64,000 nucleotides of DNA, from contig JAEWOH010000062.1 in assembly GCA_023460955.1 (NCBI GenBank), positions 72,010-136,009 on the forward strand, written 5' to 3'. How positions within the stretch are numbered: position 1 is the first letter of the stretch; the number at the start of each line of letters is the position of its first letter. The position numbers were made by a program, and so were the translations under genes. This document shows, in pieces, positions 53,012 through 60,429 of the stretch. The notes under the pieces are model-generated. The model saw only the letters and a list, made by a program, of their open reading frames with translations, made no database searches and had not been told where the DNA came from. The stretch is from Bacillota bacterium (GTDB lineage: Bacteria > Bacillota > Clostridia > Acetivibrionales > DSM-1351).

Positions 53012-53225
53012 AAAAAAACCGACACTACGAGTGACGGTTTGTACGCAACAAAAAACACCTTCACTCGTTGAGTTTTAGCACTGTACAGCTTAGGAAAATA
53101 AAATCCAGCTACATTAAGTAAAACCTTATTTCGGTAGTACCTGTTGACCCATTGGCATCTCTCGATGTTTCCGGGCAGCAGCATATATCTGTATAGGAAC
53201 CTCACCTAACGAATATTCTATTAAC
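53012..53225 (-). promoter_or_regulatory. M-box (ykoK) Mg2+ riboswitch with terminator
   Basis: On the minus strand the conserved M-box core is present: TTAGGTGAGGTTCCTATA, GCTGCTGCCCGGAAAC, ATCGAGAGATGCCAATGGG and TCAACAGGTACTACCGAAAT. ATTCGTT (53208-53214) can pair with AACGAGT (53063-53069) as P1. That same strand, ACGAGTGA, can instead pair with TCACTCGT in the left arm of the terminator AAACCG-x-CACT/AGTG-x-CGGTTT (53016-53040), which ends in T7. High Mg2+ should therefore terminate transcription before corA. Confidence 0.93.
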
Positions 53226-53231
53226 ATAATA

Positions 53232-53260
53232 ATTATATACTGATGTTTTTTATATTTCAA
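53232..53260 (-). promoter_or_regulatory. Sigma-A promoter of the M-box/corA transcript
   Basis: TTGAAA (53255-53260), a 17-bp spacer and TATAAT (53232-53237) on the minus strand place the start near 53225, at the 5' edge of the M-box. Confidence 0.85.
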
Positions 53261-53294
53261 TACACTAAATCAGAAAAATAGAGATAATTTTATC

Positions 53295-54059
53295 TTATTT
53301 AAGCCAGTATTCCTTGCAGTCTCTTGTCCGATCCATAAATCCATATTCTATAAGATATCGTCTCAATGTCGCAAAATCGTCATATATATTTTTCAATATG
53401 GTATTCACTTCTTTTTCAGAGTAATACTTATCCTTTTCAAACTGCTCAACGATTTTTTTAAGAATAATGATTTTCTTTTTTTCCTTACTTGAAAAAACTT
53501 TTAATTTTAATGGCGTTAAGGAGGAAAACATAGATTCAATTATTTTTTCCTCTTCAGATTGTGTTGTCATGTATCTGTCATCTATCATTTTAGCTCCCTC
53601 ATGAATGTCAACTATTTCTTCCTTTATTCTTTTTGTAGTTCTATTATCCATACCTTTTACAGCCAGTTCATATATGGCAAGATATAACTTTGCCTGCTTT
53701 GCCTTTTCCCTGAAGACATATTTTTGATGGCGTATAGTTGTAGCTGCAACCCCTGTTGTTTTAGCTATTTCACTATCAGACATGCCTTTATAAATCATAT
53801 TAAGCAATTCCTTCTGATTTTCAGTAATACCGGTATACTTTTTATCTGAATTTGCAAGTATTTCTAGCATATTATGATGTTCTGACGCTATATGAATTTT
53901 TATCATTTTAAAAGCCTCAAAATATCTTCCCTCAAACTCAAATACCTCTCCGTTATGAAAGGTTCTCCCACACATATTGCATATATAACTGTCGTCATCA
54001 TTAAAAGTATATCCTTGTTTTATTTCATCAACAGTCATAGTGCCTAGGTTATTTAACAT
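53295..54059 (-). CDS. DUF2087 regulator with C2H2-like motif and LuxR-like HTH
   Basis: This 254-residue protein has an N-terminal zinc-finger-like segment (Cys27, Cys30 in YICNMCGRTF; His56 and His61 in KIHIASEHH). A helix-turn-helix follows at about 80-125 (MSDSEIAKTTGVAATTIRHQ), then a C-terminal DUF2087 domain (about 185-254: KEKKKIIILKKIVEQF, ATLRRYLIEYGFMDRTRDCK). It is divergent from the agrC-like kinase. With no LytTR regulator nearby it is a candidate output of the agr system. GGAG precedes the ATG. Confidence 0.85.
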   Translation of the reverse strand: MLNNLGTMTVDEIKQGYTFNDDDSYICNMCGRTFHNGEVFEFEGRYFEAFKMIKIHIASEHHNMLEILANSDKKYTGITENQKELLNMIYKGMSDSEIAKTTGVAATTIRHQKYVFREKAKQAKLYLAIYELAVKGMDNRTTKRIKEEIVDIHEGAKMIDDRYMTTQSEEEKIIESMFSSLTPLKLKVFSSKEKKKIIILKKIVEQFEKDKYYSEKEVNTILKNIYDDFATLRRYLIEYGFMDRTRDCKEYWLK

Positions 54060-54096
54060 ATTAAATCTCCATTTCGTTTATTAATTATATAAACAT

Positions 54097-54125
54097 ATTA
54101 TAGTTTTGTTTATATTTATTGTCAA
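54097..54125 (-). promoter_or_regulatory. Perfect consensus sigma-A promoter of the DUF2087 regulator
   Basis: On the minus strand TTGACA (54120-54125), 17 bp and TATAAT (54097-54102) match the consensus exactly. The spacer and leader carry nested ATAAAC/GTTTAT arms that could bind a regulator. The opposite direction toward agrC shows a weaker TTGAGA...TAATAT pair. Confidence 0.85.
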
Positions 54126-54299
54126 CATTAACAATTCGCAATAATTGTCATATTTTATAGGTTTAACATAAATTTAATGCCGAATATTGTAATTTTTGAG
54201 AATTTAATATATTATAATAATATATGTTTTACAATTAATAACAGGTAAAGGGAAAAGTACTGTAAGCCATATCTAATTTAAACGGTGGGAGATTTACTT

Positions 54300-55607
54300 G
54301 TGTTTATACAGTTAATGTTAGTTAATACGTTTTTTACAATAGTTACTGCTTGTCTGGTATATATTTTTCTAAGATCAAATTTCGGTGTTAATACGACAGG
54401 TATTAGATTTACTGTTTTTATTATACTTTTTGGTTTCTTTAATGGAGCTTTATCAACCTATCTAATGGACAAGGTGAGTATTCCCCAAGAACTATACTTT
54501 ATTAAATCGTTTTTGCTTCTTGTTATAAGTGTTCTATGTATAAAAATATTCTTGAAAGTAAGTATTCTTAAGGCCTTTTTATCCTTCATAATTGTCATCT
54601 TGGGAGTTGGTTTGGGAAATGCTGTAGCCCCGCTGATTCTTATGCTTTTCACTTTTGATGTATCACCAGAATTGGTCTCAAAAAACATATCTCTGTTTAT
54701 CTTGGTTAACATTTTTATATACATAATTGCAGCAGGTATAATTTTACTTACTCCCCTGACAAAGCTTCTTGGAAGAATAAAGAATTTAAAATCTGTTGTT
54801 TTCTTACTTGCGGTTTCATTATTTGTCATCGTGTCATTAACAAGTGTACATTATATTTCTCATATTGACTTTGTATCAGTTTTATGTATTTTTGTTTCGA
54901 CTCTGATATATTTGATAACCTCAATCTGGTATATTAATAAATTCCAAAAATATGAATTACGAGCTGAAGAACAAAAACAGCAGGCCTTTTATAATGAATC
55001 ACTTGGCATGGTTATACAAGATCTCAGACGCTTTAAACACGATCAGGCAAATCACCTTACAGTTATTGCTGCAATGCTTAAAATGAACAAATATGAGCAG
55101 GCAGGTGCATACATCAGCGAATTGGTTAATACCGGAGACGATTTTTTAGACAACTCAGTACTCAATATAAAAAATGCAGGATTGTTTGGATTAATCTCAT
55201 CTAAAAAAGATCTTGCAAGTAAAAATGGTGTTAAGTTTGTCGTAAAATCATCTGGAGAAATCGATTCAATACCAAATGTAAAAATATCTGAATTATGTGA
55301 AGTTCTCGGAATATATCTGGATAATGCTATTGAGGCTGCAACTGATAGTGAAAATAAAACGGTTGAGATATCACTAGCTAACAGCGACTCTATTATAAAA
55401 ATTGAAATCATAAACAGCTGCGGAGCTGTTCCGGATATTGAAAAGATTAGAATTGAAGGATATTCAACAAAGGGTGACGGCAGAGGACATGGATTAAGCA
55501 TAGTTGATAAGATACTTAAGAAATACAGTGATATAATGAACTCTTTTGTATTTGATAATGAAAATATGTTATTTAATCAATCCTTACAAATAAAAAAAGG
55601 CGTATAG
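54300..55607 (+). CDS. AgrC-like GHKL sensor histidine kinase
   Basis: This 435-residue kinase has six or seven membrane helices in residues 1-215, a short coiled coil, and the dimerisation motif DLRRFKHDQANHL with the phospho-acceptor His (about 247). The GHKL ATPase has the N box GIYLDNAIEAA and G box GDGRGHGLSIV. This is the plan of peptide-pheromone receptors such as AgrC. GGTGGGAG lies before the GTG at 54300. It is convergent with agrBD. Confidence 0.9.
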   Translation: MFIQLMLVNTFFTIVTACLVYIFLRSNFGVNTTGIRFTVFIILFGFFNGALSTYLMDKVSIPQELYFIKSFLLLVISVLCIKIFLKVSILKAFLSFIIVILGVGLGNAVAPLILMLFTFDVSPELVSKNISLFILVNIFIYIIAAGIILLTPLTKLLGRIKNLKSVVFLLAVSLFVIVSLTSVHYISHIDFVSVLCIFVSTLIYLITSIWYINKFQKYELRAEEQKQQAFYNESLGMVIQDLRRFKHDQANHLTVIAAMLKMNKYEQAGAYISELVNTGDDFLDNSVLNIKNAGLFGLISSKKDLASKNGVKFVVKSSGEIDSIPNVKISELCEVLGIYLDNAIEAATDSENKTVEISLANSDSIIKIEIINSCGAVPDIEKIRIEGYSTKGDGRGHGLSIVDKILKKYSDIMNSFVFDNENMLFNQSLQIKKGV

Positions 55608-55616
55608 CCTTTTTTT
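55592..55616. terminator. Bidirectional terminator between kinase and agrD
   Basis: AAAAAAAGGC and GCCTTTTTTT pair around GTATA. It overlaps the kinase stop and lies 10 bp past the agrD stop, giving a T tract in both directions. Confidence 0.85.
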
Positions 55617-55625
55617 ATTTCACTT

Positions 55626-55763
55626 TTATTTGAGTAATGATTTGGGGCACTCCCTCTGATAGTATGTAAAAAACCAACAAGCCCCTGCAGATGCGGTTGA
55701 TGCCACAATACCGACCGTCGCCAGTACAGTTAGAACTACTAGTTTAATTTTGGATCTTTTCAT
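55626..55763 (-). CDS. agrD: AgrD-like cyclic lactone autoinducer precursor
   Basis: This 45-residue peptide has a basic N-terminal amphipathic helix (MKRSKIKLVVLTVLATV), a short Ala/Ser/Thr stretch, then GACWFFTYYQRECPKSLLK. Cys29 and the following WFFT correspond to the five-residue thiolactone ring of clostridial AgrD (compare CLWFT before xQPExPKSL). The C-terminus PKSL is the AgrB recognition end. Unusual are an extra Tyr after the ring and Cys39 in place of Glu or Val. It overlaps agrB by ATGA. Confidence 0.9.
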   Translation of the reverse strand: MKRSKIKLVVLTVLATVGIVASTASAGACWFFTYYQRECPKSLLK

Positions 55764-56344
55764 GTTAATACCCCACCCTTTCGATTTTTCGTTATTTTAT
55801 ACACCATCGGTGTAATATTTACTGCTGAAATTAATGTCATTATCGATATGATATTTGCATATACACCAGGTACAAAAAAGCTTGCTAAAGTCCAAACCAA
55901 AAATAATATACTTCCCTTGACTCTTAATTCTCTTCGTCTTTTTTCTGTAATTATCGGTTTTGATATTAAATCTGCCGGTGCGTACAAATATATCAGTATA
56001 CCTGACACAAAAAACAATAATATAAACAGGTAATCTAATGTTATTAACTTAGAAATAAAAATTGTTCCCAATATTATTGTAAAATGTGTAATTACACAAC
56101 CTAATTGAGTTTTGGCATGAACACCGCCAAAATAGGATTTATTCAGAGAAAAAACTATTACTGCAATAATAGCATATTGAATCTGACCCAAAAATAATGA
56201 CGTAAACAATACAGCCATTAGTTTGAGGCCGTCTGAAAAGGCCATATAAAGTCCATAATCAATTTCTTCTGCCTTTTCTTCTGAAATCCCGGGAACAGTT
56301 TCTAGAATTTCATTTGTAATCTTTCTAGTGATTTTACTTAACAT
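55760..56344 (-). CDS. agrB: AgrB-like peptide-processing membrane protease
   Basis: This 194-residue protein has several membrane helices and the catalytic pair His76 and Cys83 in FGGVHAKTQLGC, with the seven-residue spacing of AgrB. AgrB removes the C-terminus of AgrD and forms the thiolactone. GGTGGTTAA precedes the ATG. Its stop overlaps agrD. Gene order agrB-agrD is standard; the kinase is on the opposite strand. Confidence 0.93.
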   Translation of the reverse strand: MLSKITRKITNEILETVPGISEEKAEEIDYGLYMAFSDGLKLMAVLFTSLFLGQIQYAIIAVIVFSLNKSYFGGVHAKTQLGCVITHFTIILGTIFISKLITLDYLFILLFFVSGILIYLYAPADLISKPIITEKRRRELRVKGSILFLVWTLASFFVPGVYANIISIMTLISAVNITPMVYKITKNRKGGVLT

Positions 56345-56372
56345 TTAACCACCACCTATTACATTTTATTCC

Positions 56373-56401
56373 ATTATATGATATTTTTATAAATTAATCC
56401 A
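56373..56401 (-). promoter_or_regulatory. agrBD promoter
   Basis: On the minus strand TGGATT (56396-56401), 17 bp and TATAAT (56373-56378) lie 30 bp before the agrB start. The -35 is weak, consistent with activation by a regulator. Confidence 0.6.
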
Positions 56402-56640
56402 GATATTTTTAAAGTTTTTTGGAATTTTTTTGAAAATTCTAAAAAACGAAATATTTATTTGACAAATAAAGTGGAATAGAAGATTCTTCATGCCATTTGC
56501 ATGAGATTGGTTCAATCACCGGAACCTTATGATGGTGGGTCAGCTTGTACGGAGGAATTTGCAGAAGAGATAACAGATCCATATTGGTATAATGATAAAA
56601 ATAAGGCCTCAGCTAAATCGCTGGAGCCTTGTTTTTATCA
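56402..56640. other. Intergenic region with inverted duplication after the APH gene
   Basis: A hairpin with arms of about 25 bp (TTGGTATAATGATAAAAA and its inverted copy) spans 56586-56651 and includes the last codons of the APH-like gene; it is the likely terminator. A plus-strand 59-codon frame (ATG at 56501, stop 56678-56680) has no ribosome binding site and ends inside that gene. Confidence 0.5.
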
Positions 56641-57549
56641 TTATACCAATTGTTCCAATACAGCTACTGCTTCTTGGTAAAAATCATAAGCGTTTTCTCG
56701 AGCCCAGCAACAAATATCTAAGGACAGAGCTACTAGGTAATACTCTTGCTTACTGCTAAAGTCTTTACTTAACCTTAATTTGTTCTGATAACCCATAATG
56801 AATTGGTTAATATCTTTGCTAAAGTAATTTTTTAAAACCATTTTGGTCAGATCAGCTTCTGCATCACTTGGATAGCTCAGCTCGAAATCAATAATGCCAA
56901 CTATCTGTATATCATTACCTGATTTATTAACTAAAAGATTTCTTTCGCTGAAATCGTTATGACACAAGGCGAATGAGTTCACAGAAAATAAAGAATCTTC
57001 AAGCGTGAGCATCTTTGAGTACCCTAATTCAAATAAGTTGTTTTCTGGGAGATTCCTTTCAAGGAGTTCTTTGCCCCTTTTTCTGTTTTGCTCGGTTTCA
57101 AACTCTGCAAAAGTCAACCAATTGTGTGTTTTATTCATGTTTTCATCCCACTCTCCAAATTGGTTGACCTTGCACTTTTGGTGGAAATCCGCTAATGTAT
57201 GACCAATATGGTAAAGTAATTCTTTACGTTGATCCAAATTAATTTGATCAAGAATTTCAGACAACTTTAGTCCTTCTAATTTATTCATTATCAGCCAGCA
57301 TAAATTATCCTGAAACGTTCCGTAATCGACTAATTTGGGAACAAATAATCCTCTGTTTTGCAAAAACTTTAATGAAGCCACTTCAGCTGCCCAACGCCTT
57401 TTATCCCTATAAGTCTTTAACACCTGATTTTTATCGGTTAGCAGATACACATTATTTCTCCCTAAATCCGCATGCCCTACAAATTCCATGTTAATCTCAG
57501 AACCGAAATAGCTAACTATGAATTTATGAAATAAACTTTTATCTAACAT
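56641..57549 (-). CDS. Aminoglycoside phosphotransferase-like kinase
   Basis: This 302-residue protein has the APH/choline-kinase fold: YLLTDKNQVLKTYRDKRRW with the ATP Lys, catalytic LCHNDFSERNLLV (HxD and Asn), and Mg-binding IIDFELSYPSDAEADL. It phosphorylates a small hydroxyl substrate; antibiotic resistance cannot be inferred. The ribosome binding site is weak. A 41-bp palindrome lies just upstream. Confidence 0.85.
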   Translation of the reverse strand: MLDKSLFHKFIVSYFGSEINMEFVGHADLGRNNVYLLTDKNQVLKTYRDKRRWAAEVASLKFLQNRGLFVPKLVDYGTFQDNLCWLIMNKLEGLKLSEILDQINLDQRKELLYHIGHTLADFHQKCKVNQFGEWDENMNKTHNWLTFAEFETEQNRKRGKELLERNLPENNLFELGYSKMLTLEDSLFSVNSFALCHNDFSERNLLVNKSGNDIQIVGIIDFELSYPSDAEADLTKMVLKNYFSKDINQFIMGYQNKLRLSKDFSSKQEYYLVALSLDICCWARENAYDFYQEAVAVLEQLV

Positions 57550-57600
57550 TCATATTCATCCCTTAAATGTATTGATGAGGTAAAACCGAATATATTAAAA

Positions 57601-57641
57601 TAATAACATAAGTTACAATTCAATTGTAACTTATGTTATTA
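57601..57641. terminator. 41-bp near-perfect palindrome between two minus-strand genes
   Basis: TAATAACATAAGTTACAATT (57601-57620) is exactly repeated in inverted form at 57622-57641 around one base. It lies 20 bp past the stop of the helical-toroid gene and may terminate it, although no clear T tract follows. Confidence 0.55.
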
Positions 57642-57661
57642 TTGGAAAACACATTTTCACT

Positions 57662-58609
57662 TCAAAATTCATCAAGCCTGCCAAAGTTTTTTAGAAAAAT
57701 AATTTTGTCCATTGCAACACTTGCCTTCCACCAATTTTCACTTATAGCGAATTCTTTCGCATATTTCTCATAGTTTTCAAACCAGCTCCATGTAATATTC
57801 CAAACACCATTTTGGAGCCTTGTATCGATGAGATAATCCAGCTCTTTTGTTACAATGTCCTCATTATCCTTATAAAAGATGCTTTCAGGAGAATTTATAT
57901 AGTCAGAAGGTCTACGAGTATAATAAACCCATTGTGATGTATCTCTTTCTATAGAATCATTTACAAGCTTTTTAACTTTTACTGTAAGCGAACTGTGATC
58001 GAAACGAGACGTCAACCCTGCTTGTGCAATTGCTTCAAGTAAAACACAATATCCTCCTATACCCATATCTCCATATTTATCTGATGTGTTGAGCTTTGTA
58101 ATTATAGTATCAGAAAGTGATAGAGCCTTTTTGAATAATTCAGAATCCCTATCGGCATTCATAAATATGAAATTAATTATTCCTGCTGTTACTCCTATGC
58201 CTTGAAAAGCGTTCTCATCCTTGTTGTAAGTCCACCAAGGTGCATGAGCATAATCATCATTAGTCGGAATGCTGAAATACCATCCGTTTTCAGAACAATA
58301 AGAGTTACTTTGGAGATACTTAAATATCCCTTGCATTATTGGATGCTTAATGTCATTAAAGTTAATTCCATTTAGAATATCTATTGCCCACAATGTTGTA
58401 TATGGTGATGAATTTGGATTCCAGCTATCTGCTTCAAGGGCATGTCCAAACCCACCGTCGTCATTTTGATAATGTGCTAAGGCGGAAAGCACAGCTTCCT
58501 TACTACCATTTTCAAAATAATACTGCCAAAGTGCTAACTCAATTGGTCTTGCATTACGATACATCCAGGATTTAATCTCTTTATAGTCTTTTAGTGAAAG
58601 TTTTTTCAC
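57662..58609 (-). CDS. Helical-toroid protein with prenyltransferase/squalene-oxidase-like repeats
   Basis: This protein of about 315 residues has repeats of the terpene cyclase or prenyltransferase type, clearest in HYQNDDGGFGHALEADSW near 45 and a second DGGFG-like site GDMGIGGYCVLLEAIA. The remainder is helical. No DDxxD or DxDD catalytic motif is evident, so activity is unknown. The start is a GTG at 58609 with GAGAGGTGA upstream. It forms a monocistronic-looking unit. Confidence 0.65.
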   Translation of the reverse strand: MKKLSLKDYKEIKSWMYRNARPIELALWQYYFENGSKEAVLSALAHYQNDDGGFGHALEADSWNPNSSPYTTLWAIDILNGINFNDIKHPIMQGIFKYLQSNSYCSENGWYFSIPTNDDYAHAPWWTYNKDENAFQGIGVTAGIINFIFMNADRDSELFKKALSLSDTIITKLNTSDKYGDMGIGGYCVLLEAIAQAGLTSRFDHSSLTVKVKKLVNDSIERDTSQWVYYTRRPSDYINSPESIFYKDNEDIVTKELDYLIDTRLQNGVWNITWSWFENYEKYAKEFAISENWWKASVAMDKIIFLKNFGRLDEF

Positions 58610-58691
58610 AAATATCACCTCTCAAATACTTTTTATAGAATCTTTGAATCTGTATTGATAGAACCGGTATCAATTTATTAATCTACTGGCA

Positions 58692-59078
58692 TCACACAAA
58701 CAGGCACCACCATACACCGTACTTATCAATAAGTTCAACACCACATGGACTGAAAAATAGTTCGCCAAAAGGTGTAATTATTTCGCTGCCGTCAAGCAAG
58801 GTTTCATATGCTTTACGAACCTTATCCTCTTGCCCTTCTCCAAATTGTATGCAAAATTGCATTGTATTTCCCGTAAGCCTTTTGGCACCTCCCGCGCGAG
58901 TAGTGTCACTAGCTTCACCAACTGCTATAGCTTGTCCGCATACGTTAAGCTCCCTATGTATGACTGTCCCGTTTTCGTCTACATCCTGAAACCCTATATC
59001 AGCATCAAAAGCCTTTTTATAGAACGCGAAAGCCTCATCACTCCCTTTAACGTAAATTTGAAGTATTGACCTGAACAT
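58692..59078 (-). CDS. VOC-family protein, PhnB-like
   Basis: This 128-residue protein has SDEAFAFYKKAFDADIGF near the start, a central ELNVCGQAIAVGEASD, and the ending DKYGVWWCLFV, the PhnB/VOC pattern. It resembles the gene at 40735 over its whole length. GGGAGG precedes the ATG. The substrate is unknown. Confidence 0.85.
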   Translation of the reverse strand: MFRSILQIYVKGSDEAFAFYKKAFDADIGFQDVDENGTVIHRELNVCGQAIAVGEASDTTRAGGAKRLTGNTMQFCIQFGEGQEDKVRKAYETLLDGSEIITPFGELFFSPCGVELIDKYGVWWCLFV

Positions 59079-59218
59079 AAATAATCCTCCCCTGTCAGAT
59101 TAACTCGTTTTTCTTATTGCCTGATACTCAACTATTTATTAATAGAGTATCAATCAATCACATTTTTTATATATTACCATTTTCTGATTTTGTTGTATTG
59201 TAAAAATTCGACATCGCC

Positions 59219-60052
59219 TTATTTAAAAAGAAACATTCTGGCATCTAAAAGCGACATTGTGTGGTATTTTTTGAAATCGTTAAGTAAATGTGATTGATCT
59301 GTATATCCATATTTGCAAACACCATCGTGAATGTTAAAACTTCTATTGAATAAAATATCCTGCCAAAGGTACTGGTAACGAACAAGTCCTGAAAGTTTTT
59401 TGGGAGAAACTCCAACGTATTCTAAGAATAGTCTTTCGAGCTGCCTTTGGCTGACTGCAGTAAAGCTTGCAAGTTCAGAAATATTTGCTGTCCCCTTTGA
59501 CTCCAGAACTTTATAAATAGCATTCAGTACATTATTGTTTTGCTTATTTAAGTCCATCCTATTAATGAGATATTGTTGAACCTTATCCACTTTATCATGA
59601 ATAATTGGGTTGCCAATTAGTATATCGTATAAGTCACGCTTAAAATTATTAAAAAATGCTTCAATTTCAAAGAATGAATTAAGAGTGTGTTTCATAGACT
59701 CATCGGAAAATAATGGTACAGCCCAGCTATAAAACCTAATGGCAAAACAAGACATATTAGGTGTTGCATTTTTGGCGTTATCCATAAATGCGGTATCACA
59801 TATGCCGGCAAATAAGCCGTCAAGCTCGTTCTTATCCACATTTATGTTAAAGATTATATCCATGCAAGTATCTGGTATTACAAGCTTACCTTTAATTTCG
59901 GAAGAATAAACACTTAAGTTAGGCTTCTGCGTACCCCAAAAGCAGCATATGTAGGGTTTAAGTGCTTCACATGGTTGGATCTCTATGTAACCTTCATCTT
60001 TAAAAAACGGCTGGGCAGTTATTGGTCGATAAATATTATTTAACGTAAGCAT
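59219..60052 (-). CDS. AraC-family transcriptional regulator
   Basis: This 277-residue protein has an N-terminal domain of the type with FKDEGYIEIQPCEALKPYI and the LVIPDTCMDIIFNI strand, and a C-terminal AraC double helix-turn-helix (about 185-277: ISELASFTAVSQRQLERLF and YGYTDQSHLLNDFKKYH). The effector is unknown. AAGGATTAG precedes the ATG. Confidence 0.88.
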   Translation of the reverse strand: MLTLNNIYRPITAQPFFKDEGYIEIQPCEALKPYICCFWGTQKPNLSVYSSEIKGKLVIPDTCMDIIFNINVDKNELDGLFAGICDTAFMDNAKNATPNMSCFAIRFYSWAVPLFSDESMKHTLNSFFEIEAFFNNFKRDLYDILIGNPIIHDKVDKVQQYLINRMDLNKQNNNVLNAIYKVLESKGTANISELASFTAVSQRQLERLFLEYVGVSPKKLSGLVRYQYLWQDILFNRSFNIHDGVCKYGYTDQSHLLNDFKKYHTMSLLDARMFLFK

Positions 60053-60138
60053 TTACTAATCCTTAATACTCCATTTATAGACGGATTTTTAGTTTCCTCT
60101 AGTTAAGTCAAAATTTTATTGCGTAGTAAATTATCCCA

Positions 60139-60179
60139 GATAATAATGATATTATCACTCGGATGCTACTATAAGTCAA
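60139..60179 (-). promoter_or_regulatory. araC-type gene promoter with inverted repeat
   Basis: On the minus strand TTGACT (60174-60179), 17 bp and GATAAT (60151-60156) form the promoter. GATAAT-N6-ATTATC (60139-60156) covers the -10 and start, a possible operator. Confidence 0.55.
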
Positions 60180-60208
60180 TAAAAGTAACACCAAACCACA
60201 GGAGGTAA

Positions 60209-60328
60209 ATGGATTATATCGAGACAAACTTGTTATTATGTAGATTAGCAGCAGATAATGTACCAAACTGTTTTAATAGGATAGACGATATATTATTCAG
60301 ACAGGCTTTTTCTTCTGTTAGTAAATGA
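60209..60328 (+). CDS. Candidate 39-residue peptide, unknown
   Basis: The frame starts MDYIETNLLLCRLAADN and ends SSVSK with a stop at 60326-60328. AGGAGG lies three bases before the ATG, which is close but strong. A terminator follows at 60348-60387. No family is recognised, and a fragment of a former gene is possible. Confidence 0.4.
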   Translation: MDYIETNLLLCRLAADNVPNCFNRIDDILFRQAFSSVSK

Positions 60329-60347
60329 ATAAAATTTCACAAAACGT

Positions 60348-60394
60348 AAAACAAGGGTGCTCAGATATTTCTGAAACCCTTGGTTTTATTACCC
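60348..60394. terminator. Terminator with nested hairpin
   Basis: AAAACAAGGGT pairs with ACCCTTGGTTTT (one bulge), with an inner TCAGA/TCTGA stem in the loop. T-rich tracts flank both sides, so it can serve the small plus-strand frame and the convergent ferredoxin-like gene. Confidence 0.7.
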
Positions 60395-60429
60395 TTATAT
60401 GTTTTATTTAATTTATCTTTCAGAAATAG

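Larger units (their letters stand above)
60180..60429. other. Short intergenic span holding a candidate peptide gene and terminator
   Basis: The span between the AraC promoter and the ferredoxin-like gene contains a 39-codon plus-strand frame with a ribosome binding site and a bidirectional terminator, listed separately. Confidence 0.5.

Noticed and set aside
53002..53205. 67-codon minus-strand frame
   Set aside because: Lies inside the M-box riboswitch and its terminator; the sequence is constrained as RNA.
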